From positions 2,542,001 to 2,606,000 of the forward strand of contig CP069394.1 of the NCBI GenBank assembly GCA_016887485.1: a DNA stretch of 64,000 nucleotides, written 5' to 3'. Of the stretch, positions 1 through 7,678 are shown in pieces. Within the stretch, counting starts at the first letter, position 1. Every line of letters starts with the position of its first letter. The stretch is from Chloroflexota bacterium (lineage in GTDB: Bacteria; Chloroflexota; Anaerolineae; Anaerolineales; Anaerolineaceae). Both the position numbers and the translations under genes were made by a program. The notes below the pieces were generated by a model. It was not told where the DNA came from and searched no databases. It worked only from the letters and a program-made list of their open reading frames with translations.

Positions 1-1123
1 GGGGGGCTTGCCAGGAGACGATCAGGATCGTGTTGCGTTCATCGTCGATATTGTTCTTGATATGGTGCAGGATCCGCCCGGCTTCCGCCATACCCGAAGC
101 GCTGATGATAATGATCGGGTCCTTGCGGAAGTTCAGCGCTTTGGATTCGTCCACCGAGTGGGTGTAGGTGAGTTGGTCAAAGTCCAGCGCCGGGTGACGG
201 TGTTCGGAGATGAAAGCCCAGGTCTCGCTGTCATAGCATTCCGGATGACGGCGGTAGATCTCAGAGGCGGAGACTGCCAGGGGGCTATCCACAAAGACCG
301 GCACTTTGGGGATTTCGCCTTTTGCCATGAGTTCATTGAGGTAATAGACCAGGGTCTGGGTACGGCCCACGGAAAACGAGGGGATGATGACCTTCCCGCC
401 GCGTCCCACCGTGCGGTTGACGACTTCTTTGATTTCGGCGACGGCGTTCTCAATATTGTCATGCGGGCGGTCACCATAGGTACATTCCATCAACAGGGTA
501 TCCACGCTCTTACCGCCGGGGAGGACAGGGTCCCGCAGCAGGGGCTTGTCTGCGCGGCCGATATCGCCGGCGAACCAAAGCCGGTGCGTTTGTCCGTTTT
601 CGGCCAGATCCAGCACGACCGCGGCTGACCCCAGGATGTGCCCGGCTTCAACAAAATGGGCGCGCACGCCGGGGACGGGTTCGAAATCAGCGTCATAGGG
701 GACTTGTTTGAAAAGGGGGATCGTTCGGGCTGCATCCGCCAGGGTGTAGAGCGGCTCCACCGGGGGCAGGCCTTTTTTCCGGCGTTTCTTATTGACATAT
801 TTCACATCATATTCATGGATGTGCCCCGAATCCTTCAGCATGATATCCGCCAGGTCACGGGTGGCGTCAGTGGCATAAATTGGCCCACGATAACCCTGTT
901 TGACCAGGTTGGGCAGGTTGCCGCTGTGGTCGATATGAGCATGGGATAGGATTACAGCGTCAATTGAGGCGGGGTCAAAGTCAAAGTTGAGGTTATAGTC
1001 ATAGGTCCTGGCGCGCTTGCCCTGAAACAAGCCGCATTCCAGCAGCAGGCGTTTGCCGTTGATCTCCAGCAGGTATTTCGAGCCGGTGACGGATTGAGCT
1101 GCGCCATAGATGGTTAATTTCAT
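1..1123 (-). CDS. MBL-fold beta-CASP ribonuclease, 3' end missing
   Basis: The reading frame is open from an ATG at 1123 to the left edge, so about 374 N-terminal residues are present and the C-terminus is cut off. The metallo-beta-lactamase zinc motif HAHIDH is at residues 61-66. It is followed by EAGHILGSA, FAGDIGR and the beta-CASP segments IIPSFSVGRTQT, VFVDSPLAV and SASGMAEAGR. Together these are diagnostic of the bacterial RNA-processing beta-CASP family (Ysh1/CPSF73-like, COG1236). Family knowledge suggests a cytoplasmic endo- and/or exonuclease acting on RNA; the exact substrate cannot be read from the sequence. The glycosyltransferase gene lies 80 nt upstream on the same strand with no visible terminator between them. 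Confidence 0.9.
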   Translation of the reverse strand, partial: MKLTIYGAAQSVTGSKYLLEINGKRLLLECGLFQGKRARTYDYNLNFDFDPASIDAVILSHAHIDHSGNLPNLVKQGYRGPIYATDATRDLADIMLKDSGHIHEYDVKYVNKKRRKKGLPPVEPLYTLADAARTIPLFKQVPYDADFEPVPGVRAHFVEAGHILGSAAVVLDLAENGQTHRLWFAGDIGRADKPLLRDPVLPGGKSVDTLLMECTYGDRPHDNIENAVAEIKEVVNRTVGRGGKVIIPSFSVGRTQTLVYYLNELMAKGEIPKVPVFVDSPLAVSASEIYRRHPECYDSETWAFISEHRHPALDFDQLTYTHSVDESKALNFRKDPIIIISASGMAEAGRILHHIKNNIDDERNTILIVSWQAP

Positions 1124-1203
1124 GCCTGGTGACTCTTTCTGCATTGTGGAACAGGGCCGGATTATTGTGAGTCCCCTGTGCCGGATTGTGTTTTGCCTCA
1201 GCG

Positions 1204-2031
1204 TTAGGTGAGGATGCTAGGAGTTGTGAAGATCTTGGCGATTCTTCGGAAGAATTGCCTCAAGCTGAGGTAAACCCGGTTATCGCCGTAATAGCCAAAG
1301 AAGGGGAAGACCTTTTCCTTGTTCTGGGTATGATAGGCCCGGAAGATGGCTTTGAAGAATTTGAAGATATTCCCCGTGGACGTGCTGCCTTTATGGATGA
1401 TGAAGGCTGTATATTCATCGTTGACGATCAGGGGATCGTGCTCCCGGATCAGGTGAAGCCAGAGGGAATATTCAACCACGTCCCCTTTGGTTTCGTTGAA
1501 CCCGCCGTAGTTTTCAATTGCCTCACGGCGCATGAAGGTGTTCTCGTGTGAGATGAAGTTCATCAGCGAGAGCGCCATTTTTGGGTTCAGGCGGATGAGG
1601 CGGGTGTTGGGGATGGTGAATTGCTTCCCCTTGATTTCCACCAGGAAATTGCCGGTCATCCAGACCAGATTTGGCCGCTCACGGAATTTCAGAGCGACTT
1701 TTTCAAGCGAGGTTGGGGCTGAGTAATAATCATCGGAATGCAGATAGTGGATCAGATCACCCGTGGCTTCCTTGGTGGCGAAGTTGAGCGCGTTGCCAAC
1801 GCCTTTAGGCGTGGACTGGATCACTTTGATGGTGTATCTCTCCTGGTTCCTTTTTATATAGTCTTCAATGATTTTCAGGGAGGCATCGGTCGAGTAGGAA
1901 TCATTGATAATGTGCTCAATGTTCCTGTAAGTCTGCTGTTCAATGCTTTCAAGGGCGCGGCTCAGGAATTTCTCACTGTTATAGGTGCATGTGATTATAC
2001 TGATTTTAGGGAACGCATTTTCTTCCGTCAT
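1204..2031 (-). CDS. Family 2 glycosyltransferase
   Basis: The 275-residue protein opens with ISIITCTYNSEKFLSRAL, the nucleotide-sugar-binding start of GT-A fold family 2 enzymes. A HSDDYY acidic motif near residue 100 is the expected metal/nucleotide site. No membrane segments are obvious, so it is probably a cytoplasmic enzyme adding a sugar to a cell-surface glycan or lipid carrier. Donor and acceptor cannot be deduced. It most resembles WcaA-like enzymes with a short C-terminal helical tail. The start is the ATG at 2031. The gene sits between RNase D and the beta-CASP RNase on the same strand and is not part of a visible polysaccharide cluster. Confidence 0.85.
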   Translation of the reverse strand: MTEENAFPKISIITCTYNSEKFLSRALESIEQQTYRNIEHIINDSYSTDASLKIIEDYIKRNQERYTIKVIQSTPKGVGNALNFATKEATGDLIHYLHSDDYYSAPTSLEKVALKFRERPNLVWMTGNFLVEIKGKQFTIPNTRLIRLNPKMALSLMNFISHENTFMRREAIENYGGFNETKGDVVEYSLWLHLIREHDPLIVNDEYTAFIIHKGSTSTGNIFKFFKAIFRAYHTQNKEKVFPFFGYYGDNRVYLSLRQFFRRIAKIFTTPSILT

Positions 2032-2153
2032 TTTTATTCCTCGACCTGCCGTTTGGCAAGCGCTCCTTTTATGGGGGGAATCAATCGGGTTGTTTCTTAT
2101 TTTAACCCTAATTATGTGATCTGGATGTGGTGGGGGCTCAGTTGGCGGGCTGA

Positions 2154-3299
2154 TTAAGAGTGTCCAACAGGGTCAATGGAGGTAAGGATATCCTGTCCAA
2201 ACCGGGCAAAGCGATAGGGGACATCCTGCATTTGCTCCTGCAGAGTATTCGCGCAGTCAGGTGCTGCCCAGGCAATCCGGTTGAGGACATCGCGGGGCAA
2301 GATCACATCAGAGCCCACTCCGAGCTCGACCCCGGTGACCTTCCGCCATTCCCGCAGCGCATCAATCCGTTTGAGTACCGAATTTTTGGGCCGTTTATGC
2401 ACGGGTGGGTATTCGGGCGGGGCTTGTTTCCCTTCATTGATGGCTCGCATGATTTTATTACTATAGCGATCCGCCAGGCGTTCACTCAGATTTCTGAGGA
2501 TATATAGTTCTTCCTTATGCTTGGGGGAAATCTGGGCGATCTCCACCAGCGCCTGGTTGCTGATGACCTTGAAGGGTGGGCGGTTTTGGGATGCAGCCTG
2601 TTCTTCCCGGAATTTATATAGGGCTTTCAGCACGGCGGCCTTTTCCGGGCTCAGGTCCCGTGCGCCGCGCAGCTTCCAGAAATCCTCTTCAGAGGATTCG
2701 GTGGTGTCTTCAATACCCTGGGTGAGCCTTCGGAAATCTTCCAGAGCCAGCTCCCAGAGGTCTGCTTTTTGGAGTTCAGCACGCAAGAGCTCCTGCAGGG
2801 CGACCAGGTAGTGACTGTCCTGACGGGCATATTGCAGCATCTCCGGGTTCAGAGGGCGTTTGCCCCAGTTGGCGCGCTGATACTTCTTATTCATCTTGAT
2901 GTCAAAGAACTTCTCCAAGAGGGGGCCATAACCGACTTGTTGGAGGCCCAGGATCCGAGCGGCAACCATGGTGTCAAAAAGGTAATCAAAGCGGAATCCG
3001 TAATCCCGGAAGAGGCAGATCAGATCATATTCGGCGGCATGAAAGACCTTGAGGATCTTATCCGAATTGAAGATCGGCCCGAGGACAGAGAGATCCTCCA
3101 GGGCGAGGGTGTCAATTAAGTAGTCTTTATCGCGGGTGGAAAACTGGACCAGGCAGACTTGTTCCTGGTAGGCATAAAGACTGTTGGATTCAGTATCCAC
3201 GGCGAGGATATCAGATTGAGCGATTTCTTGTGCAATGTCGCGCAATGTGTTTTGCTGGTCAACCCAGACCAGTTCGGTGTTTTGAAGTGATGTCAACAT
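2154..3299 (-). CDS. rnd: Ribonuclease D (DEDDy 3'-5' exonuclease)
   Basis: The 381-residue protein has the DEDDy exonuclease core. Exo I is AVDTESNS (Asp35, Glu37), Exo II lies around HAAEYDLICL, and Exo III is YARQDSHYL with the Tyr-x3-Asp pair. An HRDC domain follows at roughly residues 210-290. RNase D trims tRNA precursors and other structured RNAs from the 3' end, using two metal ions. The length is normal for the family. The start ATG at 3299 lies only 6 nt after a perfect TATAAT on the minus strand, so the mRNA is probably leaderless. It is transcribed divergently from dtd. Confidence 0.93.
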   Translation of the reverse strand: MLTSLQNTELVWVDQQNTLRDIAQEIAQSDILAVDTESNSLYAYQEQVCLVQFSTRDKDYLIDTLALEDLSVLGPIFNSDKILKVFHAAEYDLICLFRDYGFRFDYLFDTMVAARILGLQQVGYGPLLEKFFDIKMNKKYQRANWGKRPLNPEMLQYARQDSHYLVALQELLRAELQKADLWELALEDFRRLTQGIEDTTESSEEDFWKLRGARDLSPEKAAVLKALYKFREEQAASQNRPPFKVISNQALVEIAQISPKHKEELYILRNLSERLADRYSNKIMRAINEGKQAPPEYPPVHKRPKNSVLKRIDALREWRKVTGVELGVGSDVILPRDVLNRIAWAAPDCANTLQEQMQDVPYRFARFGQDILTSIDPVGHS

Positions 3300-3305
3300 G
3301 CCTTG

Positions 3306-3311
3306 ATTATA
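3306..3311 (-). promoter_or_regulatory. -10 box of rnd, leaderless start
   Basis: The minus strand reads TATAAT, then six bases (CAAGGC), then the ATG of rnd. Transcription starting about 7 nt after the -10 box would begin at or next to the start codon. There is no convincing -35 hexamer. Confidence 0.6.
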
Positions 3312-3362
3312 GCGTATCCCTGAACGGCGGGAGGAGGTTTATCTGAATTTTGGGCAAAATGC

Positions 3363-3368
3363 TATAAT
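3363..3368 (+). promoter_or_regulatory. -10 box upstream of dtd
   Basis: A perfect TATAAT lies 43 nt before the dtd start codon. The leader that follows carries an AAGGA ribosome binding site just before the ATG. The -35 region is poor. Confidence 0.5.
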
Positions 3369-3411
3369 CGGAATATAAATAGAGAGAATATATTACAAAA
3401 AGGAAGATCGT

Positions 3412-3849
3412 ATGAAAGCAGTGATTCAACGGGTGAGCGAAGGTTCGGTGACCGTCGATGGGAAAGTCGTCGCCGAGATTGGTCAGGGACTGGTCATTTT
3501 GCTGGGCATTGCCCCGGAAGATACCGTGGAGCTGGCCAAACAAATGGTGGAAAAGATCGCTCATCTGCGGATCTTCGAGGATGACGAAGAGAAGATGAAC
3601 CTCTCAGCGCTGGATGTGAACGCTGAAGCGATCGTTGTTTCACAGTTCACTCTTTATGCCGACACCAGCCGCGGCCGCCGCCCTTCATTCACTGGAGCGG
3701 CCAAGCCAGATCTGGCTAAGCCACTGGTGGAATCCTTCGCCCATTTGCTCACGGACCAGGGCGTGCCGACTCAGACCGGTGTCTTTGGCGCTATGATGGA
3801 TGTGGCGTTGGTAAATGACGGTCCGGTTACGATTGTGATGGAGTATTGA
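3412..3849 (+). CDS. dtd: D-aminoacyl-tRNA deacylase
   Basis: The 145-residue protein has the usual DTD length and both signature segments. [17 protein letters not shown] lies in the middle, and the C-terminal [13 protein letters not shown] segment contains the Gly-cis-Pro strand that screens out L-amino acids. The enzyme hydrolyses D-aminoacyl-tRNAs, and also glycine mischarged on tRNA-Ala, in the cytoplasm. It starts at the ATG at 3412 after an AGGAAG ribosome binding site. It is a single-gene transcript ending at the hairpin near 3995, and it converges on folD. Confidence 0.95.
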   Translation: MKAVIQRVSEGSVTVDGKVVAEIGQGLVILLGIAPEDTVELAKQMVEKIAHLRIFEDDEEKMNLSALDVNAEAIVVSQFTLYADTSRGRRPSFTGAAKPDLAKPLVESFAHLLTDQGVPTQTGVFGAMMDVALVNDGPVTIVMEY

Positions 3850-3912
3850 GATTTAATACCTCTACTTTGTTATTGATTGGGCTTCCCCAAAAAAGAAGGC
3901 AAGAGAAAGACA

Positions 3913-3971
3913 ACCCCATCCCGCCTTCGGCACCCTTCCCCTCCCTGAGGGGAAGGGGTGGGGTAGGGGTG
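3913..3971. repeat. GC-rich imperfect palindrome
   Basis: The dtd-folD gap contains an imperfect palindrome whose core arms, CCCTTCCCCT (3933-3942) and AGGGGAAGGG (3948-3957), are perfect complements. C-rich and G-rich flanks extend the fold. Degraded relatives occur near 7436-7480 and 17446-17492, so this is a dispersed intergenic repeat and not part of a gene. Confidence 0.6.
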
Positions 3972-3994
3972 AAATTTGCGGGACTTAAAATATT

Positions 3995-4022
3995 AAGGGT
4001 CGCCAATAAGAGGCGACCCTTT
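3995..4022. terminator. Bidirectional terminator between dtd and folD
   Basis: A perfect 10-bp stem (AAGGGTCGCC with GGCGACCCTT) closes a 7-nt loop. It lies between two convergent genes, with T residues after the right arm, so it can end transcripts from both sides. Confidence 0.8.
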
Positions 4023-4045
4023 GAGTAATTAAGAATACTAATCTT

Positions 4046-4933
4046 TTACTGATCCTGGGCATCAGCCAGGCGGGCAGCACGCAGGGTGTTGCGGAGGAGC
4101 ATGGCGATGGTCATCGGTCCAACACCGCCGGGTGAGGGGGTGATCGCCCCGGCCACTTCAACGGCCTCATCGAAATTAACATCGCCAACCAGCCGGTAGC
4201 CGCGCTTGACGGAAGGATCATCCACCCGGTTGGTGCCGACATCGATCACAGTCGCACCGGGTTTGATCCAATCGCCGCGGACATAGCCGGGCTTGCCAAT
4301 AGCTGCCACGAGGACATCCGCCTCTCGAACGGTCGCGGGGATGTCTTTGGTGTGAGAATGGCAGATCGTCACGGTAGCGTTCTCGCGGAGCAGTAACAGG
4401 CTGACCGGCATACCGACGATATTGGAGCGGCCCAGCACGACGGCTTTAGCGCCATCCAGCACGGTGCCGTTCTTTTCAAGAAGCACCATCACACCGGCAG
4501 GGGTGGCCGGAACGAACAAAGGCTCACGACCTTTTTGGGCCAGGCGGCCGATATTGATCGGGTGGAAGCCATCCACATCCTTTTGGATGCTGATCGTGTT
4601 GAGCACCCGCTCTTCATCCAGCCCGGCAGGCAGCGGCAGCTGCACCAGGATGCCGTGGATATCCGAGTCGTCATTGAGCTGCTTTACCAGGGCTTCAACT
4701 TCATCCTGGGTTGCCGTGGCGGGCAGTTCATGCCCCACGGATCGAATGCCCGCTTCCTGGCAGGCTTTCTGTTTCATGCGAACATAGACTTTTGAGGCAG
4801 GATTATCCCCAATAATCACAGTTGCCAAACCGGGAACGGGTAATCCCTGCTCCTGGCGTTCTTTCACACTTTGTTTCACTTCTTCGCGGATTGATTCCGC
4901 AATAGCTTTACCATCGATGATTTTTGCTGTCAT
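4046..4933 (-). CDS. folD: Bifunctional methylenetetrahydrofolate dehydrogenase / cyclohydrolase
   Basis: The protein is 295 residues from the ATG at 4933, which follows a GGAGG ribosome binding site. The frame stays open further upstream, but that extension has no FolD-like sequence and would cover the udk promoter. FolD motifs are clear: the catalytic Tyr-x3-Lys in SKVYVRMKQKA, the QLPLP segment, the Rossmann GRSNIVGMP motif and the C-terminal TPSPGGVGPMT. The enzyme interconverts methylene-, methenyl- and formyl-tetrahydrofolate in one-carbon metabolism. The gene is divergent from udk. Confidence 0.95.
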   Translation of the reverse strand: MTAKIIDGKAIAESIREEVKQSVKERQEQGLPVPGLATVIIGDNPASKVYVRMKQKACQEAGIRSVGHELPATATQDEVEALVKQLNDDSDIHGILVQLPLPAGLDEERVLNTISIQKDVDGFHPINIGRLAQKGREPLFVPATPAGVMVLLEKNGTVLDGAKAVVLGRSNIVGMPVSLLLLRENATVTICHSHTKDIPATVREADVLVAAIGKPGYVRGDWIKPGATVIDVGTNRVDDPSVKRGYRLVGDVNFDEAVEVAGAITPSPGGVGPMTIAMLLRNTLRAARLADAQDQ

Positions 4934-4961
4934 TCTGCCTCCGGTTTTCCTAATTTTAAGG

Positions 4962-4967
4962 ATTATA
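4962..4967 (-). promoter_or_regulatory. -10 box of folD
   Basis: TATAAT on the minus strand lies 28 nt before the folD ATG. Only 14 bp separate it from the opposing udk -10 box, so the two promoters face away from each other within a very short stretch and their polymerases could interfere. Confidence 0.5.
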
Positions 4968-4981
4968 CCTGAATCAACAGT

Positions 4982-4987
4982 TATAAT
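4982..4987 (+). promoter_or_regulatory. -10 box of udk, leaderless start
   Basis: TATAAT is followed by exactly six bases and then the ATG at 4994. No ribosome binding site can fit, so a leaderless mRNA is expected. Confidence 0.6.
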
Positions 4988-4993
4988 TTCAGC

Positions 4994-5647
4994 ATGACCA
5001 AGGAATCGTCCCACTCTAAAACAACTGTCATCGGAATTGCCGGGGGAACGGGTTCCGGAAAGACAACTCTGTCCGAACTGATCCTGGATAATATCGGCCG
5101 GGATCGGATGGCTTATCTGCCACATGATGCCTACTATCGTGACCGCAAGGATCTCCCTCTTGCGGAGCGTGCCAAACTTAATTATGACCACCCCGATTCA
5201 CTTGAAACGGAATTGATGGTGGAGCATATACTTCAATTGAAAGCCGGCAAACCTGTTGAGAAGCCGGTATATGATTTCACCACCCACAGCCGGCGGGAAG
5301 CCACCATTCACGTGGAACCCAAGCGGCTGCTCCTGGTGGAAGGTATTCTGATCTTTGCAGAGAAATCACTGCGTAAACTTTTTGACATGAAGATCTATGT
5401 GGATACAGACGCTGATCTGCGCATTATCCGCCGGCTCACTCGAGATATCGAAGAGCGCGGCCGCACTGTGCAATCTGTGGTTGATCAATACCTGCAAACC
5501 GTCCGGCCCATGCATCTGGAATTTGTGGAAGCCTCCAAACGCTATGCGGACATCATCGTACCGGAAGGCGGGCTGAACACGGTCGCTCTGGATATGGTGA
5601 TTGCTCGGCTTCAATTCCTATTGGGAGAAGAAATTCTTGACGATTGA
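4994..5647 (+). CDS. udk: Uridine kinase
   Basis: The 217-residue P-loop kinase has Walker A GIAGGTGSGKTTL near residue 14. The uridine-binding PHDAYYRD and PVYDFTTHSR segments follow, then the LLLVEGIL strand and the RRLTRDIEERGR lid. It phosphorylates uridine (and usually cytidine) to the monophosphate for pyrimidine salvage, and could pair with the cytidine deaminase encoded at 48.8 kb. Length and motif order match bacterial Udk. The downstream DedA-like gene begins inside its last codons, so the two are probably translationally coupled. Confidence 0.94.
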   Translation: MTKESSHSKTTVIGIAGGTGSGKTTLSELILDNIGRDRMAYLPHDAYYRDRKDLPLAERAKLNYDHPDSLETELMVEHILQLKAGKPVEKPVYDFTTHSRREATIHVEPKRLLLVEGILIFAEKSLRKLFDMKIYVDTDADLRIIRRLTRDIEERGRTVQSVVDQYLQTVRPMHLEFVEASKRYADIIVPEGGLNTVALDMVIARLQFLLGEEILDD

Positions 5648-6251
5648 GGAACCTATCCAGTCTCCTGAAGAATTGACATCTATCGAAGAGGAAGTCCCTA
5701 AAAAAGGATTATCCAAACAGGCGACGAATATCATCCGGGTGCTTGTATTGCTGGCGGTCATCGCCCTGACGGTAGTTCTGCTGATCTATCGCGATCAAAT
5801 TCAAACACTGCAGGGTTACGGTTTCCCCGGCATTTTTCTTTTTTCCATCCTGGCGAATGCAACCATTTTGATACCTATTCCGGGTGTGATCTTTACCTCG
5901 GCGATGGGCGCAGTGTTCAACCCCTTGTGGGTGGCGGTTGCGGCTGGGGCGGGTGCGGCCTTGGGTGAACTATCCGGTTATCTGGCAGGTTTCAGCGGTC
6001 AGGCTGTGGTTGAGAATTCGAAGAAGTATGAGCAGGTTGTGCACTGGATGGAAAAATATGGTGATATCACCATATTGGTGCTGGCTTTCATCCCAAACCC
6101 CCTTTTCGATCTGGCCGGGATGACAGCGGGGATCCTCAAGATGCCGGTTTGGAAATTCCTCGTGTTTTGCGTGATTGGCAAGATCCTCAAGATGATGATG
6201 TTTGCTTATGCGGGTGATTGGGTGATGGGACTGGTGGATCAGTTATTCTAA
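5637..6251 (+). CDS. DedA/VTT-domain membrane protein
   Basis: The protein is about 204 residues from a TTG at 5637, chosen because a GGGAG motif sits about 9 nt upstream. The frame continues to 5601 without support. A charged N-terminus precedes a membrane segment near residue 40. The VTT core follows: an amphipathic re-entrant stretch (GFPGIFLFSILANAT), Gly-rich helices, a GELSGYLAG segment, AFIPNPLFDLAGMTAG and a C-terminal helix. DedA-family proteins include the undecaprenyl-phosphate translocase UptA. The next gene encodes a DUF368 protein, the other known family with that activity, so a lipid-carrier recycling role is a reasonable inference. A different lipid substrate is possible. Confidence 0.8.
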   Translation: MTIEEPIQSPEELTSIEEEVPKKGLSKQATNIIRVLVLLAVIALTVVLLIYRDQIQTLQGYGFPGIFLFSILANATILIPIPGVIFTSAMGAVFNPLWVAVAAGAGAALGELSGYLAGFSGQAVVENSKKYEQVVHWMEKYGDITILVLAFIPNPLFDLAGMTAGILKMPVWKFLVFCVIGKILKMMMFAYAGDWVMGLVDQLF

Positions 6252-6347
6252 GGACTTATTTTCGGGGGTAAATTCGGTTAGAATTGACAGGCTTTAAAAA
6301 AATGAAATTTGATCCCGTTCCTAATTGGACAAAGGTTTGAGAATTCT

Positions 6348-7208
6348 ATGACAACAACTGAAACGAATAAGAAAACAAGTGGTGTAATGGATTGGATCAT
6401 CCGGTTGCTGAAAGGCGTGATGGTGGGGATTGGCTTTATCACCCCCGGCCTTTCGGGCGGCGTGCTGGCTGTGGTCTTTGGCATTTATGAACGCCTGATG
6501 CGCTTTCTCGGCAACTTGCGGGATAAGTTCGTCCAGAATGTGCTCTTCTTCCTACCTGTGGGCATCGGTGGCGTGATTGGCGTTGTGGCCTTCTCGGCAG
6601 TGGTGGATTTTGCCTTCACGAATTATGCCGGGCAATTCACCCTGTTGTTCATTGGCTTCATCGTGGGTACTTTCCCATCGCTGTTCAAAACAGCCGGCAA
6701 GGAAGGTCGTAAATGGTGGCACTGGCTGCTGTTGGTTTTGATGACCGGCGGCACCTACTACTTCATGCACTGGATGGAAACTGTCCGTACCGTTCAATTG
6801 GTACCCTCATTCCTCAACTGGGTGATGAGCGGCGCGATGATCGGGCTGGGCGTGGTTGTGCCCGGGATGAGCCCCTCTAACTTCCTGATCTACTTGGGTC
6901 TCTACCAGCCGATGGCCGCTGGGATCAAGTCCCTGGACTTTGGTGTGATCGTTCCTTTGATGATCGGTGGGCTGGCATGCGTCCTGTTGCTCGCCCGGTT
7001 GATCTCATGGCTGTTCAAGAAGTTCTACGGGGTCATGTATCATTTGATTCTCGGGATTGTGATTGGATCAACGGTTGCGATCTTCCCCTTTGGCATCAAT
7101 GGGAACCCGCTGCTGGTGGGTGCTGGGCTGGCCGTTTTGGGTGCAGTCGCCTCCTATGGTTTGGCAAAGCTGGATGAGAAATATGCCCGGGAAGATTTGT
7201 TCTCGTAA
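6348..7208 (+). CDS. DUF368 membrane protein, candidate undecaprenyl-phosphate translocase
   Basis: The protein is 286 residues from the ATG at 6348. About eight hydrophobic segments are visible, arranged as two halves: the N-terminal half carries GFITPGLSGG and the C-terminal half carries GVVVPGMSPSN. This paired Pro-Gly-x-Ser signature is the hallmark of DUF368 (PF04018). Members of the family (PopT) were shown in other bacteria to return undecaprenyl phosphate across the membrane for wall synthesis. The gene follows the DedA-like gene by 96 nt on the same strand and ends at a strong terminator. Confidence 0.88.
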   Translation: MTTTETNKKTSGVMDWIIRLLKGVMVGIGFITPGLSGGVLAVVFGIYERLMRFLGNLRDKFVQNVLFFLPVGIGGVIGVVAFSAVVDFAFTNYAGQFTLLFIGFIVGTFPSLFKTAGKEGRKWWHWLLLVLMTGGTYYFMHWMETVRTVQLVPSFLNWVMSGAMIGLGVVVPGMSPSNFLIYLGLYQPMAAGIKSLDFGVIVPLMIGGLACVLLLARLISWLFKKFYGVMYHLILGIVIGSTVAIFPFGINGNPLLVGAGLAVLGAVASYGLAKLDEKYAREDLFS

Positions 7209-7235
7209 GCTTGATTGAAAACGAAATAATGATAG

Positions 7236-7268
7236 AGCCCTTGCAGTGAAAATTGCAGGGGCTTTTTT
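7236..7268 (+). terminator. Intrinsic terminator after the DUF368 gene
   Basis: A 10-bp stem (AGCCCTTGCA with TGCAGGGGCT, one G-T pair) is followed by six T residues. It ends the udk/DedA/DUF368 transcript. Confidence 0.85.
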
Positions 7269-7286
7269 GCGCCAGTGGGGTATTTT

Positions 7287-7399
7287 GTAGGTCACGATTC
7301 CAGCGTGACTTCCTGTAAGGCAGGTTCGACCTTAGGTCTCACCATGCATGACCTACAGTAAAACCCTCATTGCAAGGGTGGGTCTCTGTGCCCGCCCAA
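7287..7399. repeat. GTAGGTCACG palindromic repeat, copy 1
   Basis: This is one of two near-identical direct copies of about 113 bp, 225 bp apart, in the 470-bp gap before the C39 gene. Each begins GTAGGTCACG and has TGACCTAC as a closing inverted end further on. Inside is a small hairpin (GTCACGCT/AGCGTGAC in copy 2), then a tail with GGTCTCTGTGCCCGCCC. There is no coding frame. The sequence between the two copies holds a degraded piece of the GC-rich palindrome seen near 3913. Confidence 0.8.
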
Positions 7400-7511
7400 G
7401 GATTAAAGGAACTCCTGTAAAGTAAATAAAGATTTCCCCTCATCCGGCGTTCCGCGCCACCTTCCCCCTGGGGGCAAGGCTTAAAGTCTTGAATTGAAAT
7501 GGGTAGTATTT

Positions 7512-7624
7512 GTAGGTCACGCTTCCAGCGTGACTTCCTGTAAGGCAGGTTCGACCTTAGGTCTCACCATACATGACCTACAGTAAAACCCTCATTGTAG
7601 GGGCGGGTCTCTGTGCCCGCCCAA
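7512..7624. repeat. GTAGGTCACG palindromic repeat, copy 2
   Basis: This is the second direct copy of the element at 7287, differing at only a few positions. A partial relative in inverse orientation lies at 53727-53751, and two related CACGTG-containing versions lie at 17280 and 17500. Confidence 0.8.
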
Positions 7625-7664
7625 ATCCAAAGGCCGCCTCACAATATAGGCGGCCTTTGGATTT
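7623..7664. terminator. Long perfect hairpin downstream of the C39/LysM gene
   Basis: A perfect 17-bp stem with an 8-nt loop reads AAATCCAAAGGCCGCCT on one side and its exact complement on the other. It lies 15 nt past the stop of the minus-strand gene. T-richness is modest on both strands. Confidence 0.7.
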
Positions 7665-7678
7665 CTGAATTGGTAATC

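Noticed and set aside
4934-5191. N-terminal extension of the folD frame to 381 residues
   Set aside because: The extra part has no FolD similarity, overlaps the start of udk and its promoter, and a good ribosome binding site precedes the ATG at 4933.
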